Shown in pieces: positions 25,754 to 35,534 of a DNA stretch of 64,000 nt (positions are counted from its first letter, which is position 1; each line of letters begins with the position of its first letter). Source of the stretch: Paenibacillus gyeongsangnamensis. Lineage in GTDB: Bacteria; Bacillota; Bacilli; Paenibacillales; NBRC-103111. The stretch covers positions 310,001 to 374,000 of the forward strand of contig NZ_JAQAGZ010000002.1 of the NCBI RefSeq assembly GCF_027533625.1, read 5' to 3'. A program made the position numbers and the translations under genes. The notes under the pieces are model-generated. The model saw only the letters and a program-made list of their open reading frames with translations. It was not told the DNA's origin and ran no database searches.

Positions 25754-27268
25754 TCAATCCGGAATGATATATCTGGAGCTTCTGCCAATCGCCTCATCCG
25801 ATTGTCGATTGGCAGCGACAACCTTGACCTCTTGGATGTTCGGATCCTCCGGTCCTTTAACCGGCAAGCCGGCCTCCAGATGACGCATAATATAATCCAC
25901 GATTTCCTGGGTTATGATTTGTCCGGGCATCAGTATCGGAATTCCAGGGGGATAAACGTAAATGAATTCGGCGATAATAAGACCGCAAGATTGTTCAAGC
26001 AATACATTTTCTGTGTTTTCGTAAAAGGCTTCTCTTGGCGACAATAAAAAGCGTGAAGCTGCGGGAACAACAGCGGTATGGGCACGATCTTGGACTGCTT
26101 CATGATCGATGAAAGCAGCAGACATATGCCGCAAGGCGTGAAGCAATTGGTTTACTTCTCGCTCCGTATCTCCCAGTGTGATTAGACACAAAATATTCGT
26201 CAAATCGCTGAGCTCTACCTCAATATTGTGTGTCTCCCTTAGCCATTGCTCTGCTGCGTATCCGGTCATATTCATCTGTTCCAGATGAATGCAAAGCTTG
26301 GTTGGATCGTAATGAAAAACACCATCCGTTTCACATATTTCATCTCCATAGCAATAGAGTCCGGGAATCTCATTGATATGGCGCCGGGCATAATGGGCCA
26401 AACGGATCGCTTGTGCCGCCAATGCTTGTCCATGCAGGGCTAACTGCCTTCTGGCGGCATCGAGCGAAGCAAGCAGCAAATAAGAGGTCGAGGTGGTCGT
26501 CAGCATGCTCATGAGTGAACGAATTTTTTTTATGCTCACGCGATTGCCTTTGACATTCAGAATCGAACTCTGCGTCATCGAGCCTCCGAGTTTATGGACA
26601 CTGGTTGCCGCCATATCCGCACCCGCTTGCATCGCGGACATGGGCAGCTGCTCGTGAAAATGGAGAAGCGTCCCGTGTGCTTCATCCACCAGCACGGGGA
26701 TGTCATAGCTGTGAATAAGCTCGACCATGTGAAGCAAATCGATGCTGGTACCGTAATAAGTCGGGTTGATGAGCAGCACGGCTTTTACATCCGGATTCCG
26801 ATTTATGGCTTGCCGAATCGACTCCTTTGTCACGCCGTGCTCGATGCCAAGCCGGTCGTCCTTCTCCGGATAAACCCATACGGGTGTAGCTCCTGCAAAG
26901 ATAACGGCGGATAAAATGGATTTATGCGCATTGCGGGGCACTATGATTTTGTCGCCCGGCGAACAGACGGACATAATCATCGTCATAATGGCCCCTGTCG
27001 TCCCTTGTACGGAAAACAATGTATGATCCGCGCCAAAGGCGTCTGCCGCGAGATTCTCCGCCTCCCGTATCACGCCGGATGGCTGATGAAGATCGTCTAG
27101 CGGAACGATATTGATCAGATCAATGGATAAGGCATTGTCACCTACAAAGGCCCGAAATTCCGGGTCCATTCCTCTTCCTTTCTTATGGCCCGGAATGTGG
27201 AATTGAAGCGGGTCGCTTGCGGCGTGTTGCTGCAGTGCCGTGAATAACGGCGTACTATGCTGGTCCAT
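25754..27268 (-). CDS. speA: Arginine (Orn/Lys/Arg-type) decarboxylase
   Basis: 504 residues, aminotransferase-fold decarboxylase as in Bacillus SpeA (about 490 residues). It makes agmatine from arginine, the first step to spermidine. Seen: PLQFHIPGHKKGRG at the N-terminus, FSVQGTTGAIMTMIMSV, VLVDEAHGTLLHFHEQLPMSAMQAGADM, ATSVHKLGGSMTQSS with the PLP lysine near residue 225, and the C-terminal domain ending with YPPGIPILMPGQIIT. Lysine or ornithine decarboxylase activity cannot be excluded by sequence alone. It is the last gene of an eda-sufS-speA unit (15-25 bp gaps). Confidence 0.85.
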   Translation of the reverse strand: MDQHSTPLFTALQQHAASDPLQFHIPGHKKGRGMDPEFRAFVGDNALSIDLINIVPLDDLHQPSGVIREAENLAADAFGADHTLFSVQGTTGAIMTMIMSVCSPGDKIIVPRNAHKSILSAVIFAGATPVWVYPEKDDRLGIEHGVTKESIRQAINRNPDVKAVLLINPTYYGTSIDLLHMVELIHSYDIPVLVDEAHGTLLHFHEQLPMSAMQAGADMAATSVHKLGGSMTQSSILNVKGNRVSIKKIRSLMSMLTTTSTSYLLLASLDAARRQLALHGQALAAQAIRLAHYARRHINEIPGLYCYGDEICETDGVFHYDPTKLCIHLEQMNMTGYAAEQWLRETHNIEVELSDLTNILCLITLGDTEREVNQLLHALRHMSAAFIDHEAVQDRAHTAVVPAASRFLLSPREAFYENTENVLLEQSCGLIIAEFIYVYPPGIPILMPGQIITQEIVDYIMRHLEAGLPVKGPEDPNIQEVKVVAANRQSDEAIGRSSRYIIPD

Positions 27269-27283
27269 GCTAAATCTATCCTT

Positions 27284-28210
<927 letters not shown>

Positions 28211-28220
28211 TCATTAAAAG

Positions 28221-28856
28221 CTATCCAGTGATTGCGATGACGCATGCGCGTGCCAGTTCCGTTATTGCGGCGTAATTTCCCTCTTCAATCCATTTTTTAT
28301 TCACCAAATTCCCGCCCATGCCTACTGCGAAAGCCCCTGCGTCAATCACTTCGCGAATATTGTGCAAACCGACGCTGCCTGACGCAATCATCGGAATACG
28401 ATCCAGCGGAGCGCGAACTTCCCTCAAATAGGAAGCACCGCCGAGCGATCCCATAGGGAACACCTTGACCGCTTTGGCACCCGCTTTTACCGCTTTGACC
28501 ATCTCCGTCGGTGTCATGACACCGGGATAAACATCGACCAGCTGCCGGGCCCCGTATTCAATGACTTCCTCATCCAAATTAGGCGAGACGAGAAATTGTG
28601 CCCCGGCATCAACAGCTTTCTTAGCCATCTCGACATCAAGCACCGTTCCAACACCAATCACTACATCATTGCCATATTCCTTTCTCCAGCGGGAGACCAG
28701 CGTATAAACCCCTTCTGTATTTGTCGTCACTTCAATGAATCGAATGCCTCCCCGGACCAAAGCATCGATAACCCGATCCGAATCGTCCGGTTGCAAACCT
28801 CGGATCATAGCCATTATTTTTTCCTTTCTCAAAGCGTCCAGTATGTCCATCTCGTT
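28221..28856 (-). CDS. eda: KDPG/KHG aldolase
   Basis: 211 residues, the usual family length when started at ATG 28856 (AGGGG 9 bp upstream). It cleaves 2-keto-3-deoxy-6-phosphogluconate or 4-hydroxy-2-oxoglutarate to pyruvate and an aldehyde. Seen: MIRGLQPDDSDRVIDALVRGGIRFIEVTTNT (Glu of the active site), IGVGTVLD, FLVSPNLDEEVI, YPGVMTPTEMVKAVKAGAKAVKVFP with the Schiff-base Lys, and MIASGSVGLHNI. It heads the eda-sufS-speA unit; a longer frame upstream reads through the operator region and is unlikely to be translated. Confidence 0.85.
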   Translation of the reverse strand, partial: NEMDILDALRKEKIMAMIRGLQPDDSDRVIDALVRGGIRFIEVTTNTEGVYTLVSRWRKEYGNDVVIGVGTVLDVEMAKKAVDAGAQFLVSPNLDEEVIEYGARQLVDVYPGVMTPTEMVKAVKAGAKAVKVFPMGSLGGASYLREVRAPLDRIPMIASGSVGLHNIREVIDAGAFAVGMGGNLVNKKWIEEGNYAAITELARACVIAITG

Positions 28857-28922
28857 CAACCCCTGTCCCCTTGGCTTCATGACTGTTTTCAACCCGATCG
28901 TAATGGTTTTCATGCAAACCGT

Positions 28923-28956
28923 AACCATCCATTCTTTATTTTTTTGCGCCAACCAT
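28923..28956 (-). promoter_or_regulatory. Direct-repeat operator upstream of eda (24-bp spacing)
   Basis: On the minus strand ATGGTTGGCGC and ATGGATGGTTAC are spaced 24 bp; the second lies about 70 bp before ATG 28856. It is divergent from the hisC operator 30 bp away. Confidence 0.6.
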
Positions 28957-28981
28957 TGCATGAAAGGAATGATCTTCGAAA

Positions 28982-29017
28982 CTGGATTGTCTAAAGTAAG
29001 TCAGATTGGATGGTTAC
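28982..29017 (+). promoter_or_regulatory. Direct-repeat operator upstream of hisC (24-bp spacing)
   Basis: CTGGATTG (28982) and TTGGATGGTTAC (29006) are exactly 24 bp apart. The second half lies 87 bp before ATG 29093. TTTTACATTAAT about 25 bp on could be the -10. Confidence 0.65.
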
Positions 29018-29092
29018 TTTCCGGGAGGGACGTTTTACATTAATGCAAGAACATGAGAAGCCTGATGAATTTACATTCGAGGAGATTTGGTT

Positions 29093-30206
29093 ATGAAGGA
29101 AATCACGAAGGTCAAGGCACGGAAGACTCTGCAAAACATTACTCCTTATGCTCCGGGAAAGCCTATTTGGGAGCTTCAAGACGAGTTGGGTTTATCTAAA
29201 GTCATCAAGCTGGCTTCAAACGAGAACCCATTGGGCCCTTCTCCAAAAGCATTAGAGGCCATCGTATGTTCATTATCGGACGTTCACCGTTATCCGGATT
29301 CAAGCACATCGAACTTGCGACGTGTTATTGCCGCAAAACTTGGGATGGCACCCGGAACAATTCATCATCAGCAATGGCGGGGATGAGCTTATTACGCTAG
29401 TATCCGAGGCATTTCTTGAGCCAGGCGATGAAATCATCGTGCCTGCTCCTACATTTAGCGAATATGAATTCGGGGCACATCTTATGGGGGCCAATATCGT
29501 TACCGTACCGCTCGGAGAGTCGTATGCCTTCGATCTGGATGCCATCGTAAACGCGGTTACGGAACGAACCAAAATGCTCTGCATCTGTTCGCCCAATAAC
29601 CCGACAGGCACCTATCTCTCGAAATCCGTTTTGCATCATCTGCTCGGTATACTACCCAAACATATCCTTGTGCTATTTGATGCAGCTTACAGTCAATACG
29701 CTACAGCTGACGACTACACGAACGGACTGGAGTTTGTTCGTGCGGGATATCCGATTGTCGTACTTCAGACTTTTTCAAAAATATACGGTTTGGCAGGATT
29801 AAGAGTTGGTTTTGGGACGGCTCCAGAGTCTATCATTCAGCACATACTCAAAGTAAAAGAACCTTTTAATGTCAATGCATTGGCTCAAGCTGCCGCAGCG
29901 GCTGCCCTTCACGATGATGAGCATGTACGCTTGTCCTTGGAAGTAAATATGCAAGGCAAAACGCAGCTATATCGTTCATTCCGGGATCTCCGCCTGCCGT
30001 TCATTGAAAGCATGAGCAATTTTGTGCTGGTTGATCTTGGTTCAGGCGCAAAATCTGTTTATGAGCAATTATTGACCAAAGGAATTATTGTTCGTTTCGG
30101 AGGAATATGGAATCTGCCGCACCATATTCGTGTTTCGGTGGGAAAGGAAGAAGAAAACTCGGTCTTTGTTCACGAATTAACTGAAATTTTACACCATCAT
30201 TTGTAG
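29093..30206 (+). pseudogene. hisC: Histidinol-phosphate aminotransferase with a single frameshift
   Basis: ATG 29093 follows GAGGAG by 8 bp. The first frame reads QNITPYAPGKPIWELQDELG, VIKLASNENPLGPSPKALEAI and YPDSSTSNLRRVIAAKLGMAP. It must then shift to read EQFIISNGGDELITLVSEAF, DEIIVPAPTFSEYEFGA, CSPNNPTGTYLS, LQTFSKIYGLAGLRVGFG (PLP Lys) and the C-terminus at 30206. An extra G in CACCCGGAACAA near 29351 explains the break. The remainder is perfectly preserved, so the change is recent or a sequencing error. The enzyme transaminates imidazole-acetol phosphate in His synthesis, or aromatic keto acids. Confidence 0.85.
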
Positions 30207-30226
30207 TTTCATCGCAGATTCAGGAG

Positions 30227-30325
30227 TCATTTAAACGAAAATCTGATCATGGAGAGCAATAGCAAAAAAGCGATACCGAAACAAAGGCGCATCAGCCATC
30301 TGTCTTGACGATCAAACAGATTCAC
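30227..30325 (-). CDS. Putative 32-residue single-pass membrane peptide
   Basis: GTG 30325 follows AAAGGGG by 7 bp and the frame runs to TGA at 30227. It encodes MNLFDRQDRWLMRLCFG, then a hydrophobic helix IAFLLLLSMI, and a basic end RFSFK. The pattern of a charged amphipathic start and one helix is that of small membrane proteins. Function unknown. It lies between hisC and the operator of the DUF4242 operon, on the opposite strand. Confidence 0.4.
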   Translation of the reverse strand: MNLFDRQDRWLMRLCFGIAFLLLLSMIRFSFK

Positions 30326-30408
30326 GATAATTCCCCTTTCACATATCTGGCATTAAACAAAAACCTATCACATTGGGAGACAAGTAATCACGAGAGGCGC
30401 TTTATATA

Positions 30409-30441
30409 ATTGGATGGTCCAATAAATCAGCTATTGGATGG
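30409..30441 (+). promoter_or_regulatory. Direct-repeat operator ATTGGATGG x2 (24-bp spacing)
   Basis: Two identical ATTGGATGG copies (30409-30417 and 30433-30441) are spaced 24 bp. A TTATATGAT -10-like segment follows about 28 bp after the second. It drives the DUF4242/FNT operon and is the cleanest copy of the motif. Confidence 0.7.
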
Positions 30442-30490
30442 CGATATTTCGTTAAGTAGGTTATATGATACTTACAGTAATACAAATACA

Positions 30491-30508
30491 GTAAACCGAT
30501 GGGTTTAC
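30491..30508 (+). promoter_or_regulatory. Perfect palindrome in the leader of the DUF4242 operon
   Basis: GTAAACC-GATG-GGTTTAC, two 7-bp arms and a 4-nt loop, lies 10 bp before the GAGGAGG RBS. It could be a second operator or an RNA hairpin influencing translation. Confidence 0.45.
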
Positions 30509-30531
30509 AAATTTTTGAGGAGGTTTTTATA

Positions 30532-31083
30532 ATGGCACTTTATTTAGCGGAGTCTATATTACCAAAGGAGCTGCGCGAAAAGGCAACGTTGGAACAAGCG
30601 GCGGCAGCTGTTTCACAGCAAGCGGGAGCAAATGAAGCCTCTTTGATTGAAGTGCAAGTGGCCAGTGATCTTATTCGGGCCTTCTTTGTTTTGGAAGCCG
30701 ATAATCAAGCGGCAGTACGGGATATCTTAGGCAAGAGCCAGATACCTGTAACTTTAGTTAAACCGGTTCGCTTGGTTGGACAAGAACTGGAAGAAGTCCG
30801 CAAAAACGCAGGAGCCATTCGTTACTTGGTAGAATGGAATCTTCCAGAAGGTCTGACTATGGATGCCTATTTGGCTAGGAAGAAAGAAAAGTCTGTTCAT
30901 TATGCAGAGGTGCCCGAAGTTTCTTTCGAACGTACCTATGTTTGCGAAGATATGACTAAATGCGTGTGCCTATATAACGCACCGGATGCAGCATCGATCC
31001 AAAAAGCCCGCGATGCGGTGGGCGCTCCGATTGATGCACTTACCGAAACCATTAGTGTAACTCCGGATAAAGATCAGAAATAA
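30532..31083 (+). CDS. DUF4242 (SCO4226-like nickel-binding) domain protein
   Basis: 183 residues, soluble. Two similar ferredoxin-like halves seem present: residues ~1-85 (ALYLAESILPKELREKATLEQAAAAVSQ) and ~95-175 (RYLVEWNLPEGLTMDAYLARKKEKSVHYAEVPEVSFERTYV...KCVCLYNAPDAASIQKARDAVG). The second matches DUF4242, of which one Streptomyces member binds nickel; the function in general is unknown. ATG 30532 has GAGGAGG 8 bp upstream. It is first in an operon with an FNT channel, a CBS-like membrane protein and a flavoprotein. The N-terminal frame from 30499 has no RBS. Confidence 0.75.
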   Translation: MALYLAESILPKELREKATLEQAAAAVSQQAGANEASLIEVQVASDLIRAFFVLEADNQAAVRDILGKSQIPVTLVKPVRLVGQELEEVRKNAGAIRYLVEWNLPEGLTMDAYLARKKEKSVHYAEVPEVSFERTYVCEDMTKCVCLYNAPDAASIQKARDAVGAPIDALTETISVTPDKDQK

Positions 31084-31101
31084 CTGATCCCTGGTAAATT
31101 G

Positions 31102-32010
31102 ATGAATAACTTCACACCTAGCACCATTGAAGAGCTAGTTGTTACCATGGCCGAACTGTGCAGTGAAAAATACTCTAAATTCAAAAACCGTCCAGCGGCA
31201 TTTTTCGTTCAATCGATTATGGGTGGAGCCATGGTTGCTTTTGGCGCCATTTTAGCCTTATCGGTTAGTACGGGAATTCCTTGGCCTGGTCTTGCGAACC
31301 TCATGATGGGATTGGTATTTGGGTTTTCGCTAGTGATCATTATGGTTTCTGGCGCAAGCCTCATTACCGCAGACATGGTTATTGGTTTTCTGGGGATTAT
31401 TCACCGCAGAATTACATGGGGACAATATTTCTGGATGAACCTGGTTAGTTATCTGGGCAATGCCGTCGGCAGCTTGATGGTTTCCCTGCTGGTTTTTATA
31501 GGTGGAAGCAATTACCTTGCCGCACCGTGGTTATCCCGCGCTCACCAGATTGCTGTGGGAAAAACAGGCATGACCGATTTGCAGATTTTTGCGATGGGAT
31601 GCCTTTGCACCTGGATGCTTCAGACGGCGGTAATGCTTTACTTCAAGGCACGCACGGATGTAGGTAAGATCCTGCTTGCGTTTTACGGACCACTTGCGTT
31701 TGTCGCTGGAATGACGGAACACTGTATCGCCAATATTGGTTTCCTTGCATTACCCATCCTGCAGCAACCGATATTCACCAAGATTACACATACTAGTCTG
31801 GCGGCTGCGGGCCCCAATGCAGAGCTTTCTTGGGGGTTTGCCCGATACGGTTGGGCGCATAATCAGCTTTTTACCTTAATGGGAAACTATATTGGTGGAA
31901 CTATTTTTGTCGGGCTTATTCTTCATTTTATATCTGATCCACAAAGGGTCATATTTATCTATCAAACCTCAATTAATCGTTTGCAAAAATGGGCGCGGCT
32001 TCCGAAATAA
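31102..32010 (+). CDS. Formate/nitrite transporter (FNT) family channel
   Basis: 302 residues, six transmembrane helices. FNT proteins form pentamers that pass formate, nitrite, hydrosulfide or similar small anions. Typical features are the first helix GGAMVAFGAILALSV, the omega-loop region GASLITADMVIG, and the central helix segment MTEHCIANIGFLALP, where the conserved pore His would lie in a family pattern of (F/M)EH(C/S)(V/I)AN(M/I). The start is ATG 31102 with a weak RBS, 18 bp after DUF4242, consistent with coupling. The nearby sulfite reductase and haem genes make nitrite or hydrosulfide plausible cargo, but nothing in the protein decides it. Confidence 0.85.
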   Translation: MNNFTPSTIEELVVTMAELCSEKYSKFKNRPAAFFVQSIMGGAMVAFGAILALSVSTGIPWPGLANLMMGLVFGFSLVIIMVSGASLITADMVIGFLGIIHRRITWGQYFWMNLVSYLGNAVGSLMVSLLVFIGGSNYLAAPWLSRAHQIAVGKTGMTDLQIFAMGCLCTWMLQTAVMLYFKARTDVGKILLAFYGPLAFVAGMTEHCIANIGFLALPILQQPIFTKITHTSLAAAGPNAELSWGFARYGWAHNQLFTLMGNYIGGTIFVGLILHFISDPQRVIFIYQTSINRLQKWARLPK

Positions 32011-32046
32011 TCGGATGTCGCGTTTTTCCGAAAGTGAGATGTAAAA

Positions 32047-32391
32047 ATGGATTATGCCATTTGGAATCCTTGGCCGTGGGTTCTATTTGCAATAGGAATC
32101 TTGTTTTGCATCATAAGCGTTTCAACTTTTCATAAAAAATACCCACATTTCCCTTGGGGAAACAGCAATGATCACTTGAAGGCACAGGATGTGAGCGAGC
32201 CTTTCACCCCAAATGCACGAAATCTGGGAGCATTGCCGAAATGGCGGGTTAAACAACATACCCCCATCGCGGAAGTTAAGAAGATATTATCAGAAGGAAT
32301 TCCTTATGTCGGGGTAGAGGATGAAGAGAGTAATTTAGTCGGCATTATTGGTCCCAAGCACATTCCTTTGGGAGTTCATAAGTTCAAATAA
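32047..32391 (+). CDS. Small membrane-anchored protein with half a CBS-like domain
   Basis: 114 residues. The N-terminus WNPWPWVLFAIGILFCIISVSTF is one transmembrane helix. The C-terminal 45 residues (HTPIAEVKKILSEGIPYVGVEDEESNLVGIIGPKHI) follow the single CBS-motif pattern (hydrophobic helix, then VVDE.G.LVGIIT..D), suggesting nucleotide or ligand sensing when dimeric. I do not know a named family. It lies 36 bp after the FNT gene and 18 bp before the flavoprotein gene, so it is probably part of the same operon. Confidence 0.6.
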   Translation: MDYAIWNPWPWVLFAIGILFCIISVSTFHKKYPHFPWGNSNDHLKAQDVSEPFTPNARNLGALPKWRVKQHTPIAEVKKILSEGIPYVGVEDEESNLVGIIGPKHIPLGVHKFK

Positions 32392-32409
32392 AGGGTAGGG
32401 GGTGATAAA

Positions 32410-33516
32410 GTGTTATCCATTCGAAACCACGAGGTAAAAGAAGCGTTGTTGCAGTGTCTTCAAAAAATGGTTAGGACAATAGATGAGGATTCGGTATACC
32501 CACGGGATTTTATACAGGGGCTCGGAAAAGCGGGGTTCTATTCGAATGATGGTTTAACCTCTGGCGAGATTGCGGAGAAAAAGCTGCAGCTAATCGAGGA
32601 AGTGGGATCAATATGTAATTCTACTGCATTTTCCATTTGGTGCCATGTTACATCCATCACTTATGTTAGAAATGGGCAAAGTTCATATCTGCAGGAAAAA
32701 ATCCTGCCATCACTGGAAAATGGAGATTTATTAGGGGCTACAGGATTATCCAACCCTATGAAGTTCTACGCGGGAATGGAGTCTATCCGGCTGAAAGCAA
32801 AACAAACTCCTGGAGGTTATTGGATCTCAGGCACGCTTCCATTCGTTTCTAATTTAGGGCCAGATCACTGGTTTGGCATAATCGCTGAATTAGATGCCAC
32901 GCATCGGATCATGGCTCTAATCAATTGCAATGCTGAAGGTTTAACCCTGACGGAACGTACAGATTTTATGGGGATAAACGGAAGTGCAACGTATAGCTGT
33001 CATTTTGATGATGTGTTTATTCCTTTCGAATGGATTCTTTCCGGAAACGCGGATGAATTCATGAAAAAAATAAGAGCAGAGTTCGTATTGACACAAACCG
33101 GAATGGCTCTTGGTCTAATAAAAGCTGCTGTTAACGGCATGGAAAGATTGAAGAATCGGCAAGGCGAGGCGAATCAGTACCTTCCAAAGCAGCCTGAAGA
33201 GATTAAACAGCAATGGGAAACACTGCGGGAACAGGCCTACCGGTTGGCCAAACATCCATCCGACGATGTGATGAACGAAATCCTGCGAGTTCGGCTGAAC
33301 GGGTCCTATTTAGCATTGGAAGCAGCCAATGCCGCCTTCTTACATTATGGCGGTGCGGGTTATGTTAGACGGAGTGATGCGGCCAGACGACTGCGAGAAG
33401 CTCACTTTATCGCTATTGTTACCCCGGCGGTCAAACAGTTGGAGAAACTTCTGAAAGACGGTTGGGGATTCAAGCCTAACTTTAGAAAAGTGCTGGATAA
33501 CTATAATAGATGGTAG
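32410..33516 (+). CDS. Acyl-CoA-dehydrogenase-fold flavoprotein
   Basis: 368 residues. The all-helix N-domain, the beta-domain segment LGATGLSNPMKF...GGYWISGTLPFVSNLG and the C-terminal helix bundle with SYLALEAANAAFLHYGGAGYVRRSDAARRLREAHF agree with the acyl-CoA dehydrogenase superfamily. Members include dehydrogenases and flavin-dependent monooxygenases (DszC/SfnB-like), which also have a short-helix C-terminus such as this. The catalytic Glu of true dehydrogenases (usually within the GG.GY/RD region) is not clear to me, so a monooxygenase or oxidase role is equally possible. GTG 32410 follows GGGGGTG. Last gene of the operon before a strong terminator. Confidence 0.7.
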   Translation: MLSIRNHEVKEALLQCLQKMVRTIDEDSVYPRDFIQGLGKAGFYSNDGLTSGEIAEKKLQLIEEVGSICNSTAFSIWCHVTSITYVRNGQSSYLQEKILPSLENGDLLGATGLSNPMKFYAGMESIRLKAKQTPGGYWISGTLPFVSNLGPDHWFGIIAELDATHRIMALINCNAEGLTLTERTDFMGINGSATYSCHFDDVFIPFEWILSGNADEFMKKIRAEFVLTQTGMALGLIKAAVNGMERLKNRQGEANQYLPKQPEEIKQQWETLREQAYRLAKHPSDDVMNEILRVRLNGSYLALEAANAAFLHYGGAGYVRRSDAARRLREAHFIAIVTPAVKQLEKLLKDGWGFKPNFRKVLDNYNRW

Positions 33517-33531
33517 AATAAATACTCATTG

Positions 33532-33573
33532 GCAAGTCGTGTGTATGCAAAAGCAAAATCACGACTTGCTTTT
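33532..33573 (+). terminator. Rho-independent terminator of the DUF4242-FNT operon
   Basis: GCAAGTCGTG (33532-33541) pairs with CACGACTTGC (33560-33569), followed by TTTTTCATTTT. Confidence 0.8.
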
Positions 33574-33651
33574 TCATTTTATTTGCCCAATTGATCCATG
33601 GTTGGTTCCGTCCTGTATAACGAAAGACCTACCCGCTGTTGCTTTCGTAAA

Positions 33652-33688
33652 GTGGTTGGTGAAAAAAGCTTAAGGCTTGGCAGGTTAC
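33652..33688 (+). promoter_or_regulatory. Direct-repeat operator upstream of second serC (25-bp spacing)
   Basis: GTGGTTGGTGAAAAAAG (33652) and TTGGCAGGTTAC (33677) correspond base for base with the two segments upstream of serC1, also 25 bp apart; the second lies 74 bp before ATG 33751. Confidence 0.6.
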
Positions 33689-33750
33689 GGACTTCGTTGA
33701 ATCATTTAAATTAATTTCATTGAATCCACTAGGACAAAGGGGTTGAATAC

Positions 33751-34841
33751 ATGTCTAAACGGTCCCACAATTTTTATGCCGGGCCGGCTGTGCTTCCGCA
33801 AGAAGTATTGGAACAAGCTCAAGCGGAAATGACCGATTACAAATCAATTGGACTTTCCTTGATGGAGATTTCACATCGTTCGCCAGCTTATGAAGAAATC
33901 CATTATGAGACACAACTTTTATTTAAAGAGTTGCTTCAACTGCCAGATGAGTACCATGTGCTGTTTCTGCCTGGTGGCGCCAGTTTGCAATTTTCCATGA
34001 TCCCTATGAATTTTCCACTCACCGCAAGAAAGCCAATTATATCCATACCGGTCTTTGGGCTGAGAAAGCCATTGAGGAAGCCCGTAAAATTGGCAACGTT
34101 TATGTCTCTTATTCTGGAAAAGCAACCGGCTTCAGCGAAATGCCTTCACCCCAAGATATACAAGTAGACAAACAAACGGATGCTTATTTACACATCACTT
34201 CAAATGAAACCGTGAATGGAACACAGTTTCATTACTTTCCCATTGTTCCGGGTGTTCCGGTCATCGCTGACATGTCCAGCGACATCCTCTCTCGTCCGCT
34301 TAATATCTCGAAATTCGCTGTCATTTATGCCGGTGCTCAAAAAAATCTTGGTCCTGCAGGAGTCACTATTGTTATTTTGCATGAAGAAATGCTTCAACAA
34401 CAAAGGGCTTCATTGCCTGCCATACTGGACTATCATACCTACGTCAAACATAATTCTCTCTACAACACTCCGCCTGTCTATATCATTTATTTGGTGAATC
34501 TTGTATTAAAGTGGATTAAACGTAACGGAGGATTGGACTTTATTGAGAAACGAAATGTAGAAAAAGCGCGGCTGATCTATGAGACCATTGATCAGAGTTA
34601 CGGTTTTTATCAAGGAATGGCTCGACCGGCCAGCCGTTCACTGATGAACATTACATTCAAAATGAAGAACAACGAGTTGGAGAAAAGATTCATTCAGGAA
34701 GCAAACGAGCAGCGAATGCTCGGATTAGAAGGATACCGAAGCTTCGGACATATTCGTGCCTCCGTCTACAATGCCTTACCTTATGAAGCCTGTAAGGCAC
34801 TAACTGAATTCATGAAAGAATTCCAAAGACACTATTGTTAA
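33751..34841 (+). pseudogene. serC: Second phosphoserine aminotransferase, single frameshift
   Basis: ATG 33751 (AAAGGGG 8 bp upstream) begins MSKRSHNFYAGPAVLPQEVLEQAQ and runs in frame to FLPGGASLQFSMIPMNF. A shift between about 34010 and 34040 then gives KANYIHTGLWAEKAIEEARK, HITSNETVNGTQF, IADMSSDILSRPLNI, IYAGAQKNLGPAGVTIV and the normal end at 34841. The two parts together equal a full SerC of about 362 residues, roughly 65-70% like serC1 by eye. Apart from the indel the gene is intact, so it was lost recently or is a sequencing error. Confidence 0.85.
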
Positions 34842-34847
34842 AATCAT

Positions 34848-34878
34848 AAGGTTGGAGTTCACGGTATCCAACCTTTTT
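34848..34878 (+). terminator. Terminator after second serC
   Basis: AAGGTTGGA (34848-34856) pairs with TCCAACCTT (34867-34875), followed by TTTAC. Confidence 0.7.
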
Positions 34879-35124
34879 ACTGCGCGCTGCTTACCATAAA
34901 GTTCATGTTTTACGGTAAGGATAGAGCCCAGTTTGGGACGCATCGACGGCGCGGCGGGTGGGACTGTGAAATTCCATAATCCCTTAGAATTGTTCCACAA
35001 TTCGGCATCAACAGGGCCACAGAGGTACCTTAAGACAGAGTAACTCGTAGTTGATTGAGGGAGCGATTGATGCTCCCCTTACAATTGTAAGTTTATGATA
35101 ACCCCTGAGTACTCAAGATCCACA

Positions 35125-35445
35125 ATCATGTGAAAGAAGGACATATAGAAGGGTATACGGTCATGGTTGGTTATCGATCAGGATACCTATCCAAGACTGG
35201 CCAGTCCGCTATGCTATTTTTCACGGACTGAAGCTGTGGATACCATTCTCGATACATGTGTTGCGATCGTAACGATTGAACGGGACTTCGGTGATCGGGC
35301 AAACAGACGTTTGGTTCGTATGAAGTATCTCATTGAGCGGAAAGGCTTGGATTGGTTTAGGAACGAAGTAGAAACGCGAGTCGAACGGAAGCTGGACCGG
35401 CCGCGGCACCTGGCGTGGAAGAATGGAAAAGACTATCTTGGTTGA
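35125..35445 (+). pseudogene. cysI: Sulfite/nitrite reductase haemoprotein (CysI-like), internal fragment
   Basis: Reads NHVKEGHIEGYTVMVG, changes frame, and continues DQDTYPRLASPLCYF, TCVAIVTIERDFGDRANRR and MKYLIERKGLDWFRNEVETR to a stop. This is the NG(Y/F)xVxVGGGxG ... K.TFPRLA ... IVTxQRDFGDRxNRxHARMKYLIxxxGLDWF pattern of assimilatory sulfite reductase beta subunits. The siroheme/4Fe-4S Cys motifs, which lie further on, are absent. The N-terminal fragment of the same protein family is 18 kb upstream. Confidence 0.65.
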
Positions 35446-35534
35446 TTCGGGAACTGAGTGATTAAAAGCTGCGGCAGATACCAATAACTCACCCCTTGTT
35501 TTATTATGAATAGAAAAGTGAGTTGACACGAATA

